NCBI RefSeq assembly: GCF_035222485.1
Contig: NC_085921.1
Coordinates: 3,286,001-3,350,000 of the forward strand
Source of the DNA: Podospora pseudoanserina
Lineage: Eukaryota > Ascomycota > Sordariomycetes > Sordariales > Podosporaceae
Direction of reading: 5' to 3'
Length of the DNA stretch: 64,000 nt
Shown one piece after another: positions 34,628-46,444 of the stretch. A program made the translations under genes and the position numbers. The notes under the pieces were generated by a model. That model saw nothing but the letters and a program-made list of their open reading frames with translations, did no database searches and had not been told where the DNA came from. Position 1 is the stretch's first letter; every line of letters starts with the position of its first letter.

Positions 34628-36480
34628 CTTTCGGGATTCCAAAAGAAAAGAAAACAAACAGGGTCAGTTTAAATATCTCTGCAAAACCATGATGAATTAA
34701 ACCTTAATTCTTGAAGAGAAAAGTCTTCATGGCACCCACCTGGGGTTGGGCGCCGTCACTTTTCAAACCATCCTGCTGCTGCAAGCTCACAAGCGCCACT
34801 GGAAAACCTAAATGTGACTTCAAAGATATCAACTGCATACCGGCCGTGATCGGCGTGGCCACTTGAAACTAAACTCAATGTTTCCTTGAGAGCTCTTATG
34901 TACCTCGGAAAATACACAGATAAGAAAAGCTTGATCGAATGTGCTGATTCTAAGTGGATAATACTTTTGGGGGCTCTATAGAGTTCTTGTATTCTTCTTT
35001 GGGGCAGATTTTCATAATGAACCGTCAATGAACGAGAAGTTTATAGGCGGGGTTTTCAATAATTGTCCTAATTATCCTGATTTCTAAAATACACTTACAG
35101 TCATACTCTCCAAGTCCTGACATTCCACCAGCTTTCTTTCAAGTCCATCAATGATGGCGTCAAGAATATCCCCATTTTAGCCACCGACAGCTCTGCGCTT
35201 CTCCTTAGATCTACGGGACTGGATTCTGTGAGCTGTGATCTGACTCCTGCGAGCTGAGACCTCACTACTGCGAGCTGGACCGTGACTGTGAACCAGAGCT
35301 CGTTTCCGGATAGGATAGTCTTCACGTCAAAAAGCGATGGTTGTCAGTGATATTTTGATTCCTTTTGCATCTTCACACCGATACACGTGAGTAAAGGCAG
35401 ATAGACTTACCTCCAAGGTTCAAATTGGTCACGTGCGCCGCCAGACACGAGGACACATAAAAGTTTATCAGTGTACCCTTATCTACCATCTGACAAAGTG
35501 ATATCAAGATATTTGCTCAGGATACCTGACGAATTCCCAAACCATGACAGCAATGACTGAGGTTACATGCTCTAGCTTGGCCCACAATGACACATGAGCC
35601 TGCAAACACAATCAACCTGGACAGCCCGATCCGATCTATTACCCGCCTGATGTTCCCTTTGAATTATGGCTCCTTCTTCAGACTTTAGAATCTCATTGGC
35701 AGCCAAGATCTGATGATTCTCACGGCCCGAAGCGTGCCTGGTGGAAAGCCGACACCGACACGCCATCCGGGTAAGAGGCGTCTAATTCCCTTCCATTCAT
35801 TCCATTCCCCACATTCAACATGATATATGTCGTTTTCTGTTTGGACTGACTGACCCAAGATCATGTGAGTCTGGGGTGGGTCAGCTACCACCGACCTGCG
35901 TTGGCACCATGACACGTTGGGCACCAAGCATGCAAACCCGAGCCGAAGCAGGTCTAGGAGCATGCAAAGGTTTTATGAGGCGGCCCCGATAGGTTGGAAG
36001 TCAGATCTGAGCTTTCTTGTCATTTGGTATGAGCCAGAGCGATCATGATTGTTGGGTGACAGCAGCCGGTCTGGTGCCGACTGTCGAGTGGTGTGTCATG
36101 GCCCCGCTTGCAACGACAGCGCTCATATGGGGAGGGGCCTCTCTTCCGGCAGCCCATATGGTTGAAGTAAACAGCATTGCCACTCCGCTCGTTGGATCTT
36201 CGGATGAGGTTGGCCGCTTCGCGCTACCTGCTAGACCGCCGGTGTTCCCCTGTGCGGCTCTTTCTGTCAGTCCACTGGTACTTAATAGGTTGACCCACAG
36301 CTATGCAGGTGTCTCTGACTTCCCTTCATTCACCTTCCCATACTCTGGGAGTCAGAACCTCCTTGTAATCAAAGTAAACCGTAAGCAACTTGTTCGTACC
36401 ATGGTGTAACCCTTCTCTGATGTCCTTCAACGAACATAGGTAGCCATTACCAATGACACGGGCTGCTCACTGAACCGATA
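34628..36480. other. Intergenic / unresolved region
   Basis: Holds the possible minus-strand exon at about 35028-34800, preceded by a TATAAA-like element near 35040. A small 21-bp minus-strand repeat near 35215-35280 encodes QLAVVRS and QLAGVRS. A plus-strand frame at 36017-36409 lacks protein-family features. No firm gene. Confidence 0.35.
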
Positions 36481-37848
36481 ATGGCTTCCAAACCAAGAGA
36501 ATACAACATCCCAGCACACCCCAATCGGGATTTCTGGTCATCACTATGGCCGACATCCTCCTCTCCTCCCGCGAAAGCCACGACAGTCGAGCCAACGCCG
36601 ACCTATAGCGTCCCCAAGGGTTCTCGTCGTGCAAAGACGCCCGTCATATCCGAAGAGCCATCGAAATCAAAAAAATCAAAACCTATAAGGACAAAGTCAA
36701 AGTCAAAGTCAAAGTCAAAGAAAAGCTCAACATCAAAGGGTCCTGGGTCATGGTCGGAATGGTACCTCAGCGAGGACAACGAGTACTTTTGGCGTGCGAG
36801 AAAACTTCCAAATGGTATGTCCGCATATCACCCCCTTTTTCCCGTCCTAATCCACTGACGTCAAAACCCTCGCGTCCAGATCAATGGGACTACGAAAAAC
36901 AACCCAAACCAGAACCACCTCAACCCGAGATCCAACCCCTCCCACATCCTCACCTGGTGCCAATAACCCAGCAAACTCAATCAAAAATATCACCAGAACC
37001 CGAAATCAAACCACTCCCTCACCCTCACCTAGAAACAATATCCCAACAAACCCAACCCACCACCATCACCCCCCAACCAGACCCCCAACCCCTCCCACAC
37101 CCCCACATGCAACCAATATCCCAACCCAGCTCCCCAAGATAACAATAGAAGACGCAACCCCTTATCCACTTCTTCCTCTTCATCCCCCTCCCCATCGCGA
37201 ACCCCTCTCCCCAATCCAACACCCACCTCAAACCCCCCCCTCCCCGCCCTCAAATCCCACCGCTCCGGCCGATCAGCCCTCACAAACCCCAAATCCTCCT
37301 ATCCCACCATCATCACAAAGTCCACAGGCCGCCCAACAGAAGCAATCACCACCTCCAACCCCAGCCCTCGAACCTCCGGCCTCGCCCTCACAAGAATAGA
37401 ATCCATCTCCCCCATCCGGAAACCTTCCCCTTTATCCAAACCCCCCAGGACAGCCTCCCAGCAACAACCAGCACCCAAACCCCCAAAAGTCGTCAACCCC
37501 CCTGCTAAAAAATCTTCGTCGCCAAAAAGGCCGATCGGGCCGGTAATGTGGCTTTTTACCGAGGGTAGGTCGAGAAAGGGGAAGTCATTAGCCTCGCCGC
37601 CGCCACCCGCGGGAGGGGGGAAGGAAGGAGGGGATGGGGGGGTGGTCATCACCAAGAACAAGGGGACTGGCGTCTCGAATAGTGAGCTGGCAAAAAAGAA
37701 GAAGATGCTGGATAGGAAGATTAGAGAGGGGAAGGTGGTGGATACAAAGGTTGATAGTAAAAAGAGGATAAGGGCTTGGTTGGGCGGGGTGGAGGGGGAG
37801 GAGGAGCTGATTCCTTTGGATGGGGAGGGGTTTCCTGTTTATCGGTAG
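36481..37848 (+). CDS. Basic, proline-rich protein with one frame break
   Basis: Unrecognised fungal protein. Exon 1 (36481-36814) and exon 2 (from 36880) flank a 65-nt intron (gtatgt...tccag) that falls within the conserved segment WSEWYLSEDNEYFWRARKLP and DQWDYE; this Trp/Tyr-rich block is the only ordered-looking part. Exon 1 contains a Lys/Ser microsatellite (KSKSKSKS). Exon 2 contains three copies of a 25-26 residue repeat around PLPHPHL. That frame ends at 37142, but another frame open from 37033 to the stop at 37848 carries protein-like sequence (SGLALTRIESISPIRKPSP, PKRPIGPVMWLFTEGRSRKG, DSKKRIRAWLGG) that I take as the true C-terminus. No GT donor occurs between 37020 and 37140, so normal splicing cannot explain the change. 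A single-base indel, real or a sequencing error in C-rich DNA, is the simplest reading. Confidence 0.6.
36693..36720 (+). repeat. Hexanucleotide (AAAGTC)n microsatellite
   Basis: Nearly five perfect units of aaagtc, encoding alternating Lys-Ser in exon 1 of the surrounding gene. Confidence 0.9.
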
Positions 37849-38266
37849 GGAAATGGGGAGGGTGGGCTGTCTCGGGGAAAGGTGGAAAGTGGTGCTGGAT
37901 AGGTACCAGGTGTCGTTCGCTCAAAAGGGTCCAAGTGGTTTCTTTTGTCTGTTTTGATGGTGGATAGCGCTGACCTGATCAGAGAAACAGGTTCAGCGGG
38001 TGGTTTTGAATGTTGTCATTCGTTTTGCTGTAGGAGCGATTTCTTTTGTTTGGGAGGTTTGGATGATACCCCTTGTTGATGATAGTTTTGCATTCTTCGA
38101 GCATAGGCCAGGCAATGGCACTGTTGACATACCCTAATATAACAAATCAATATTCTAAACAATAGTCGTCAGCATGACGCCAGTTTAATAATTCCCCTCT
38201 GTGAACTCCAGCGCAGCCCACCTCCAAGTCTATACACCAATATACCTCTGTCCCATCTCCCAGCAC
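37849..38266. other. Convergent intergenic region
   Basis: 3' flanks of the basic proline-rich gene and of the PAF-acetylhydrolase-like gene. Nothing else seen. Confidence 0.6.
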
Positions 38267-39914
38267 CTACAACCTCTCCCCACCCGTGACCCCATTCTCC
38301 TTCATTTTATCCTCTTCCCCAACCCCAGGCTCCATCTCCCCACCCATCCCCTTCTCCTCCCTCCTCGACTCCTCCACCTCCTCCTCGCCCCTCTCCTCCC
38401 TCCTCATCTCAATCTCACTCGGATACACCCTCCTCCCCATCCCCACCACATCAACCCACCTCCACTTCGCCACCTCCACCCCCCTCCCCAGCACATCCCC
38501 CCTCTCCCTCTCCAACCTCGACTCCCCAACCACAACCCCATTCCCCCTCAAAAACTGCACCGCAGCCCTCACATTCAAACTCAACACCGCCTCGGGCGTC
38601 TCCGACCCGAAAGCCTTTTTCGTCAACCAAGGAAACAAAACCGCAAAATCCGACTGACTCAAATGTGCAGATTTCTCTACATAAAACAAATACGGCGCCG
38701 GGTGGTCAGGCGACTCCTTCACAACCTCCGCGGTCGGATCAGCAGACAAAACCTTCGCCGTGCGGTGCAGGTGCGTCCCCCATTTGAAAAACTGATCTGA
38801 TTCCACCGCGAGAATCTTCGACATCTTTTGCTGTTCTTGAGACACAGAATAGCACGGCAGCGGGAGACGATACAGCTTGTCGGACGCGGCCGATAAAAGA
38901 GGGAAACACCACATATCCAGCAAGACAGCCGGGTTCAAACCGTTGATTTGTGACAGGATAGCCGAGCCAGGCCGCGGGGTGAATAACCTGCCCTCCTCAA
39001 AAGACTCCAGAGCAGGATGGGACGAATAGAAGACTGATTTGAGGAACTGGACCATGGTCGAGGAACCAAACGAGTGGCCCGCAAAGATCACTTTGCCGGG
39101 GTCCAAGATGTCGAGTTTGTTGTGCAAGGCAAAGAGGGCCGAAACAGGGGTGCTGGTGTTGAGGTTGGAGGCGATGACTTTGTTGTCGTTGCGGTCGATG
39201 GCGAGGATGGCTTCAAAGATCATATCGAGTTCCCAGAGGCGGATGCGGAGTTGGGAGTCGCGCTGGGCCCAGATCTCAGGGGTTTGGTTGTGCGGGATTC
39301 GTAGGTAGGCGAGGGGGGTGGCCTTTTTGGGCGTTTGGGGGTCGCGGATGAGGGTGAGAGCTGCGCTCTGGTCGCGATGTTCGGGGCAGATGACGACTAC
39401 TCCGTGGGAGGCTAGGGAGCCGGCGAGATGGCTGTAGGCATTGCGGTTGCCTCCTAGGCCGTGTGAAAATATCATGGTTGGCCATCTTGAGCTGGAATGC
39501 TCAGCTGGGGGAGACAGCAAAGGAGCATTCTTGATGGCTGGGATGGTGGTCCAGTGAAGATGTCGGGGTAGAAATCTGTTCAAGGGTTTAGGAATATTTC
39601 CAGATGCAACCTTTTAAAAGAACTTACGAGAGAACAGAGGCAGTTTTCGAGCCGAGGCCCAGAAACTGGGCATAGGCCTCTATGTGAAGCCTTTGAGGCG
39701 CGGGAAGCCAACTGATGTATTTTCCCTGAGCCTCAGCTACCGTCGGGTAAAATATTCTGAATAGAACTGTGTGAACGTCTGCGGCACCTTCGGGTTTTTT
39801 GCCGGCTGGCAGCTTCGATATGGGAATTTCGACATCTACAGTGCCGACCCTGTAGGCGCCGGTGTACTCGGGAAACCCGGGAACAGGGCTGAGAAGGGAA
39901 GACAAGAGCGACAT
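38267..39914 (-). CDS. Platelet-activating factor acetylhydrolase-like lipase
   Basis: Serine lipase of the PAF-AH / group VII phospholipase A2 family, which cleaves short or oxidised sn-2 acyl chains from phospholipids. Exons 39914-39628 and 39575-38267 with a 52-nt intron (GTAAGT...AACAG) give 531 residues. Visible: the N-terminal PGFPEYTGAYRVGTVDVEIP and LFRIFYPT typical of this family, FSHGLGGNRNAYSHLAGSLA (oxyanion region), CPEHRDQSA, and the nucleophile elbow AGHSFGSST with Ser about residue 264. LNPAVLLDMWCFPL probably supplies the catalytic Asp; AHLSQSDF matches the His region. No signal peptide, so an intracellular enzyme as in other fungal homologues. The C-terminal 90 residues are acidic and Arg-rich. 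Assigned with confidence at family level; the substrate is unknown. Confidence 0.92.
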
Positions 39915-40812
39915 TCTAAGGTGTGTTCAGAGAATCGTTAGGTGAGAAGCGAAGAGTTGCGCCACGGCCAGCTGGCTGAAAGACTGTATTTGGCTATTGA
40001 ATACCAGAAAAGTACAGAGTTAACGTCTAGAAATTCTATACCGAGCAAGAACCTAGGTAGGCAGGTGGCAGTGCAGTTGCGAGGTCTGAGGGTGTAATCG
40101 TCATGCTCAGCCGAGGCAAGGCAAGTGAGCGTTTGCCTTGCAAAGAGAGAGCCAATCAACGGAGACTAGACGTGATAAAGCAAAACACTACGAGTTTGAA
40201 GCTGTTGAGCAAGACTCACTGTGACGGTGAAACAGGAGAGAAGTTCGACATGCTAAGAATCTGATCCTCTTCAAGATTCCCATCGGTACCGTGCCCCCAC
40301 ACCTCCACAAGTGACGACAGCAAGCTGCGCGCCAAGAGATCTTGCATCCATTGGGAATCTTGGCAAGCTCGAGGTGGATGTCTTTCTCCCCTTGCTGAAC
40401 CGCTTGGAGACGGCCACGAGGAAGCGGTGGGCGATTCGACGAGTCTGAACTCGAGAGGAACTGTACAACTCATTGCTATTACCAATAGATAGATTGCTGA
40501 AGAGGTCATGTGTGCTCTAAAGATCACTGCGGCAGGTCCCGAGGACAGCTGCCAGGCACCCGATTGTCGCCAAAGCAACGGCAGTTTTTGACAGCGTACC
40601 GCTGCGATAAGATAAGGGACCAGGCACGAGGCCACCCGCCGCCGCCGCCGCCGTCGCCCGGACATGGATCGGATAAGCCACCCGCCAGACCAACCTTAAG
40701 CTCGGCCGCAACCAGTCATCCTGTTTCCCTCCCTCAACTACTTTCACCACTTCCGCCACAAGCTCAACTTTCATTCATCCTCACCCTCCTCGATTGCGCT
40801 ATCACCGTCACC
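39915..40812. promoter_or_regulatory. Divergent promoter region, lipase and aminopeptidase
   Basis: About 0.9 kb between divergent starts. The side near 40700-40800 is pyrimidine-rich and is likely the leader of the aminopeptidase gene. No gene supported on either strand. Confidence 0.5.
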
Positions 40813-42436
40813 ATGACTCGTCACACTCCTGCCTTCATCCGGGCCCGCGACTCCAACCTCTCCATCCGTTCCATGGCCATGGAACAGGCGATGATGGCCT
40901 CGCGCGCCTCTCCTGTCGCCAATGATGGTCTCAACAAGGTCGACGCCAAAGAGCTTAAGCCCGAGGCCTTCACCAAACCATACTGCGAGTTCATGACCGA
41001 GAACCCCACAGTTTTCCATGCCGTCGGCTACTTCAAGGAGAAGCTCGCAAAGGCTGGTTACAAGGAGCTTTCCCATCGCGATAGCTGGATTGGCAAGCTG
41101 GAGCCTGGTGGAAAGTACTATGTTACCCGCAATGGCAGCTCCATCATCGCCTTCGCTGTCGGCAAGGCCTACAAGCCCGGGAATGGTGCTGCGATGATTG
41201 CTGGCCACATCGACGCTCTTACCGCCCGCCTCAAGCCTACAAGCACGAAGCCAGGAAACAATGGATACGTTCAATTGGGTGTCGCGCAATATGCCGGTGC
41301 TTTGAACGAGACTTGGTGGGACAGAGACCTCAGCATTGGTGGCCGTGTCATCGTCAGAGACCCCGACACTGGCAAGACAACGGTGAAGCTCGCCAAGCTT
41401 GACTGGCCAAGTAGGTTCTTTGATCAACACTCCATACCTCGAATATGCAAAGACTAACCAAGTGTCACCAGTTGCTCGTATCCCTACTCTCGCTCCTCAC
41501 TTTGGAATCGGCATGATGGGCCACAATAACCGCGAAACCGAAACCGTTCCAATCATTGGTCTCGACAACAGCGACGTTCGTGGTGCCTCGACCACCTCGT
41601 CTGAACCCCCTCTCGGCGGTGTTGGTTCCTTTGCCGCTACCCAGCCCCCCAAGCTTGTCAAGCTCATCGCTTCGCAAATTGGCGTCCAAGACTATAGCAC
41701 AATCCTAAACTGGGAGCTCGAGCTTTACGACTCCCAGCCGGCCCAAGTCGGCGGTATGGACAAGGAATTCATTTTTGCCGGTCGCATCGACGACAAGCTC
41801 TGCTCCTGGGCCGCCTTCATGGCTCTTCTCCACGCCAAGCAGGAGGAGGAGGAGGGCATCATCAAGCTCGTCGCTCTCTTCGACGATGAGGAAATTGGCT
41901 CTCTGCTCCGCCAAGGTGCTCGTGGCAACTTCCTCCCTCTGACAGTCGAGCGCGCCGTCGAGTCCCTCGCTGCCAGAGATGGCAAGACTCCCTTTGGCCC
42001 AGGCCTCATGGGTCAAACCTTTGCCAACTCGTTCCTCGTCTCCTCCGACGTCACCCACGCCGCCCACCCCAACTTCACCCAGACCAACCTCGCCGAGCAC
42101 TCGCCACGTCTCAACGTCGGCGTTGCCCTCTGCGTTGACGCCTCTGCTCACATGACCACCGACAGTGTGTCGATGGCCATTCTGGACAGAATCGCCACTC
42201 TGGCTGGCACCGTCAACCAGCGCCACATGATCCGCAACGACAGCAGATCAGGCGGCACCGTCGGCCCAATGCTGAGCAGCGCCATGGGGTGCAAGGCTGC
42301 CGATGTCGGTATCCCACAGCTGAGCATGCACAGCATCCGCGCTACTACCGGTAGCTTGGATCCCGGCCTCGGTCTCAAGTTTTACAAGGGCTTCCTGGAC
42401 AACTGGGAGAAGGTTGACAAGGAGTGGCGCCCTTAG
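40813..42436 (+). CDS. lap4: Vacuolar aminopeptidase I (peptidase M18)
   Basis: Zinc aminopeptidase of family M18, closest in layout to yeast Ape1/Lap4, the cargo of the cytoplasm-to-vacuole pathway. Exons 40813-41410 and 41472-42436 with a 61-nt intron (gtaggt...accag) give 520 residues; Ape1 has 514. Metal and active-site motifs are visible: GHIDALTARLKP (His ligand, about residue 131), the LDRDL-like WWDRDLSIGGR, RIDDKLCSWAAF (bridging Asp), LFDDEEIGS (catalytic Glu and ligand, about 336), SSDVTHAAHPNF and LSMHSIRATTGS (C-terminal His ligand). The N-terminal 45 residues (FIRARDSNLSIRSMAMEQAMM) could be the helical propeptide used for oligomer packaging, an inference. Upstream in-frame sequence extends to 40510 but the ATG at 40813 sits in an accATGa context at the expected length. 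Confidence 0.95.
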
Positions 42437-42893
42437 ATTTTTTTTTGGCGATGGATATGAGTGTAATGAGAGAGGAGAAACATGTACGAATGATGGTTTG
42501 ATAGCGATGTTGCATCACCGATGATAATACCCCTTTCAACAATTCTAGAATGGCACATTTGGTGGCTTTCTACATGGCATGGCCATGGCACGTAGCAAAG
42601 CAGCAGAAGATGGATGGCAGTGATGAAATAATAATAATTTGGTATTGGAAACAATGAAACATGAAAAGATGCTTGCTCCCCTTTTGTAAAGTTCTACAAC
42701 GCTCCCAATGAGTGAGTTCCAGCTCCCAAGTAAATTCAAACAGTGCAAGGAAGCCAACAACCCCGGGTACGATGCATCCATCCATCTATCCCTCCCTCTT
42801 TCATGCAACCAACCGTTTCAGAAAGTGCAAAAAAAAAAAGAAAAAAACATAAGTGTCATGCAACCCCCCTGGACAGGTATCACTCACACATAA
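42437..42893. other. Convergent intergenic region
   Basis: 3' flanks of the aminopeptidase and syg1 genes. Contains short A-rich runs near 42829-42848. No gene seen. Confidence 0.6.
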
Positions 42894-45800
42894 CTAATCA
42901 CTCTCACTCCCCGCATTAACCCCCCTGGCCCTATTCACCAACCCCTCCGCCTCCCTGACCCTCATCCTCTCCTCCTCCACACTCCCCGTCTCGTCATCCT
43001 CGTCGTCATCTTCCTCCTCCTCTTCTTCACTTTTAATCTCCTCATCATCCCCCTCATCAGGTCTCGCGCTGCCCCGTCTGGCCGTGGACGACAGCTCCGA
43101 CCCCAATGGCAACCTCTTCTTCTCAAAGTCCTGCTTGTGCGCCTCCGCCATGGCCTGCAAAATCGACTTCTTCCCAATAGTGTCTGTATACCGTCTCCTA
43201 AACGCCGCCGCCGGACCGCTTTCCTCTGCGGGGGTGTCACTAACTGCAATGCTCTGTGGAGTACCACCTCCCACATTGGTAGGAGTCCGATGGAGGACCT
43301 GAGATGCCGGTGTGCGAGGGGGAATAGTAGATGGTTTTCTGTGATGCTGGCCCAACGGGCGGATCTGATCTTGTTGATCAACCCCCGGAGTGGCAGGGTT
43401 GATGGCAGCTGGACCTAACAGACCCGCTGGTGGTTGTTGTTGCTGCTGGGCGGGGGGCGTTGTATCCTCCACGCTGGAAGTAGAGGTATTCAAATGATAA
43501 GGTAGGGGCGTGTCACGGGAGGCTTTGTACTGCGCTACGTTGGCGCAGTGCTCATTCTCCACACGGAGCAAGGTCCAGATACCCCTTCTGAAAACCTCCG
43601 CAAAGGCGACAAGAAACGAAACAATCGTCGAGTGCTGGCTGTCGTGGGTGAAGATGGCGTAAAAGATCCAGGAGAAGCGGAGGATAGGATCCAAGGTCAT
43701 GATGATGTAGTATATGCTGACTGGACGCAAGGCGGTAATGTTCCGGAGCAGCTTTTGCCGAGCGCCGGCTTGGAGGAGTGAGAAATCCATAAACAGATCC
43801 CAGATGGAGCAGTAGATCGCGTTGACCGTGCCAAAGGTGATGAAGAGACTCAAGTTGGCTTGGCTGTTTTCGATGCGGTAAAGACTCAGGAACACGGCGG
43901 TAAGGATCGTCATGGTGTATTTCCCGCAGTTGACCAGATGAGGAAAGACGTTTTTGGTGTCGTAGTAACGCCTGATGCACTGGAGGGCACGCCAGATTGG
44001 TGGCAGGGCGCCGAAGAAGCCCATGAGGCGGGAATGAGACGAGTTGCATTGCTCTGGGTCGTACCAGGAGTTGGCGTAGAGGCAAAAGAACAGTTCGATA
44101 TTCTGAACCCGAGGGTCAGTATTCCATCCAGCCGTGCACGGTTATGGTAGCAACTTACACAGGTGGCATAGGTTAACGAACACCAGATATCGCCCAGAAA
44201 GAAATCACGAAACTCGACTGGGTATAAACCTGAAAGGAGAAGCCGATACTAGGGTCAAGTCAGCTCGCCATCCAGAAACAAAAAGTGAGTGGAACATACA
44301 TGCGAGTACAAGAACCACCTCCTGGCCTTGTGGTGAAGAATAGGTGCCGGAAAAAACAGGATGCCCAGGGTAATGCAAATCAAAACGACCGGGTAGTACA
44401 AGTACATCTCCTCCCAGTCACCCAACCTCGAAAAGTTGAGCCACATGAAAACGCCGAGGAGCGCAAAGAAGAAGCTAGGAAACTCGGCCACCTGCTTCCA
44501 GTCCAAAAAGTTCCGTTGGTCAAACTCAAAGATGAAGGGATAGTTGACCTTGTTCTTGGTCCACATGCGGCAGTCGAGAGTGAACAGGATGAAGAGGAAA
44601 AGCACGAGGAAATACCCTCCGTACAGCTGCATCAGATATGCAGTTTGTGTTCGGAGGTCATCATCCTCGCTGAACAAAAGCTCTGCTCCATAGATCAACC
44701 CCTGAACTGCAAAGACACCTCCGAGTCCAATTGTGATGCCGCTGCGGAACGCGCTGTCAGAGGAGTCCCCGGCGCGCTTGTTCAAATTTCGAAGCTTTCC
44801 AGCCGCGATCTTGTGGTTTCCACGCTCAAAGTAGCGGGCATAGAGATCCTCCACAGTCCGAATATGTCCATCGAGAATGTCGCTGTTGACAAACCAGGAC
44901 TTGTTCACTTTCTCATTCATGTATCGGTATGACGGGCGGGCCTTAACCGCCTTGTCATACTTCTTGTTGAGTTTGCGAAAGGCAGTCCGGTTGAGCAGCG
45001 CGTAGGACTTGAGCAACTCCAGGCCGCGGTAGAACTCTTGCAATGCCACTTTGAGCTTCCGCTTCGCGCTTCGGTAGGGAACGTCGTCTCCAGGTGGTCT
45101 CCGGACGTAGTCCCGCCCTTCGTCGACGTTTTGAGGGTGCATGACCGGTGTTCGTGTCATCTTCTGGAGGGCTTTCGAATTGGGTCCCGGTTGAAAAAAC
45201 TTGCCCTTCAAGGGGGCGATCCAATCACGACTGCCGTCCTTGCCCTGCTGCTCACCGGCGTCGTCATCACTGGGACTCCGATTCCGGCCTGTCTCGCGCT
45301 TCTTCCTCGCTTCCGTGATCTCGGCCGTTCTCCTGTTGCGCATTTCGTGCAGCTGTGCTCGCAGTGCCATCAACCGCTCGGTCGCCTGATCCTCCTTCTC
45401 CTTGTAAAACGACTCAATCTTGGCCAGTTCGCTGTCGAGAAAGGCGAAGAAGTCACGTTCCGCAGATCGGACGGAATCTAGATTTTGCATCCCGATTTCC
45501 ATCTTGTTCCCGCCAGTCAATCTGTTGGACGCATTCCGCGTGTGTGTCGATCCGGTCGTGAAGAGCCGAGACATGCGTTGGCGAGGCGTACCATCTGCAC
45601 CCAGATTGACCTTGGAGGGGGTCTGATAGCCACTCGGAACCGTAGCTACCATGGAGGCGCTTCTGTGCAACGCGAGTCGGTTCAAGGGAGGTGAAGAAGG
45701 GGCACCGTGTTCACTGGTCCTGGATGGAACTCTCATCGCCGGCGCAGGGAGCTCAAAGTCATGCCGATAGCTCGAGCGAGATGGCACCGGACCAAAGCTG

Positions 45801-46444
45801 CCATACTGAACCTCACTGCCTGGGGACCTCGCCAGACCTGATCGCTCATCGTCCCGTGGAGTTGCTACCACCTTGACCGCCTTGGCCTTTCCTGTCTCAT
45901 CCGGCTCTCCACCAAGCAGTCCATCATCGTTCGCTTTCGGAGGTGGTGGTGTGAAGTTGTGGCCGATGTTGAAGTAGGTAGAGGGTGTCTTGTAGTGGTG
46001 CTGATCGGCCTCTGCGCGCCTGGCCAGCGTTGGCGTGACGGCTGCACGGTTGATGGCTCGGATGACTGCCTTGACGTGCTTCTTGCCCTGCTTGTAATTG
46101 AGATACTTGACGCGCCATTCTGCATGGCACTCACGGCATTAGTACAATGCTTAGTTGTTTCTACCATGTGCGATATATCCCCACAATGCGTTGTCCGTCG
46201 TGTGTTGTTTGGTCCAGGGCCGCTGGGGGTCCCGCTCCGTGACGATCACCCAGCAACGTGTGTCTCGGTCGGCATGTGCCGCGCTTCGCTGGTCCAATTG
46301 CACCTCATGCCGACCTCCCAGGAATTGAAGAATCTTGTACATACCTGGAACAGCGTCCTGCTCAAGCTCTTTTGCGAACCTTGGCCATGCTGTCAGTACC
46401 GGGATGCCGTCGCCATTTGATCGCGGTGTTTTTCCTTACTTCAT
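42894..46444 (-). CDS. syg1: SPX-EXS protein, SYG1/XPR1-type phosphate transporter
   Basis: Multi-pass membrane protein of the SYG1/XPR1 family (phosphate export or sensing; yeast Syg1 was found as a G-beta suppressor). Five exons: 46444-46440, 46379-46345, 46119-44300, 44248-44159, 44102-42894, giving 1052 residues. The first coding exon is only 5 nt (ATGAA). Splicing rebuilds the SPX start MKFAKELEQDAVPEW then RVKYLNYKQGKKHVKAVIRA. Introns are 60, 225, 51 and 56 nt; the 225-nt one has a TACTAAT branch and GCAG acceptor. SPX continues with ERDFFAFLDSELAKIESFY and LKVALQEFYRGLELLKSYAL then NRTAFRKLNKKYDKA. The EXS part has the expected block LLLSGLYPVEFRDFFLGDIW, CSLTYATC, NIELFFCLYANSW, RALQCIRRYYDTKNVFPHLV, NCGKYTMTI. 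The C-terminus is disordered and acidic. SPX domains bind inositol pyrophosphates, so Pi control is expected. Confidence 0.95.

Noticed and set aside
40216-40665. 149-codon minus-strand frame with RRRRRR start
   Set aside because: The Arg run is the complement of a CCG repeat in the aminopeptidase leader; not a gene.
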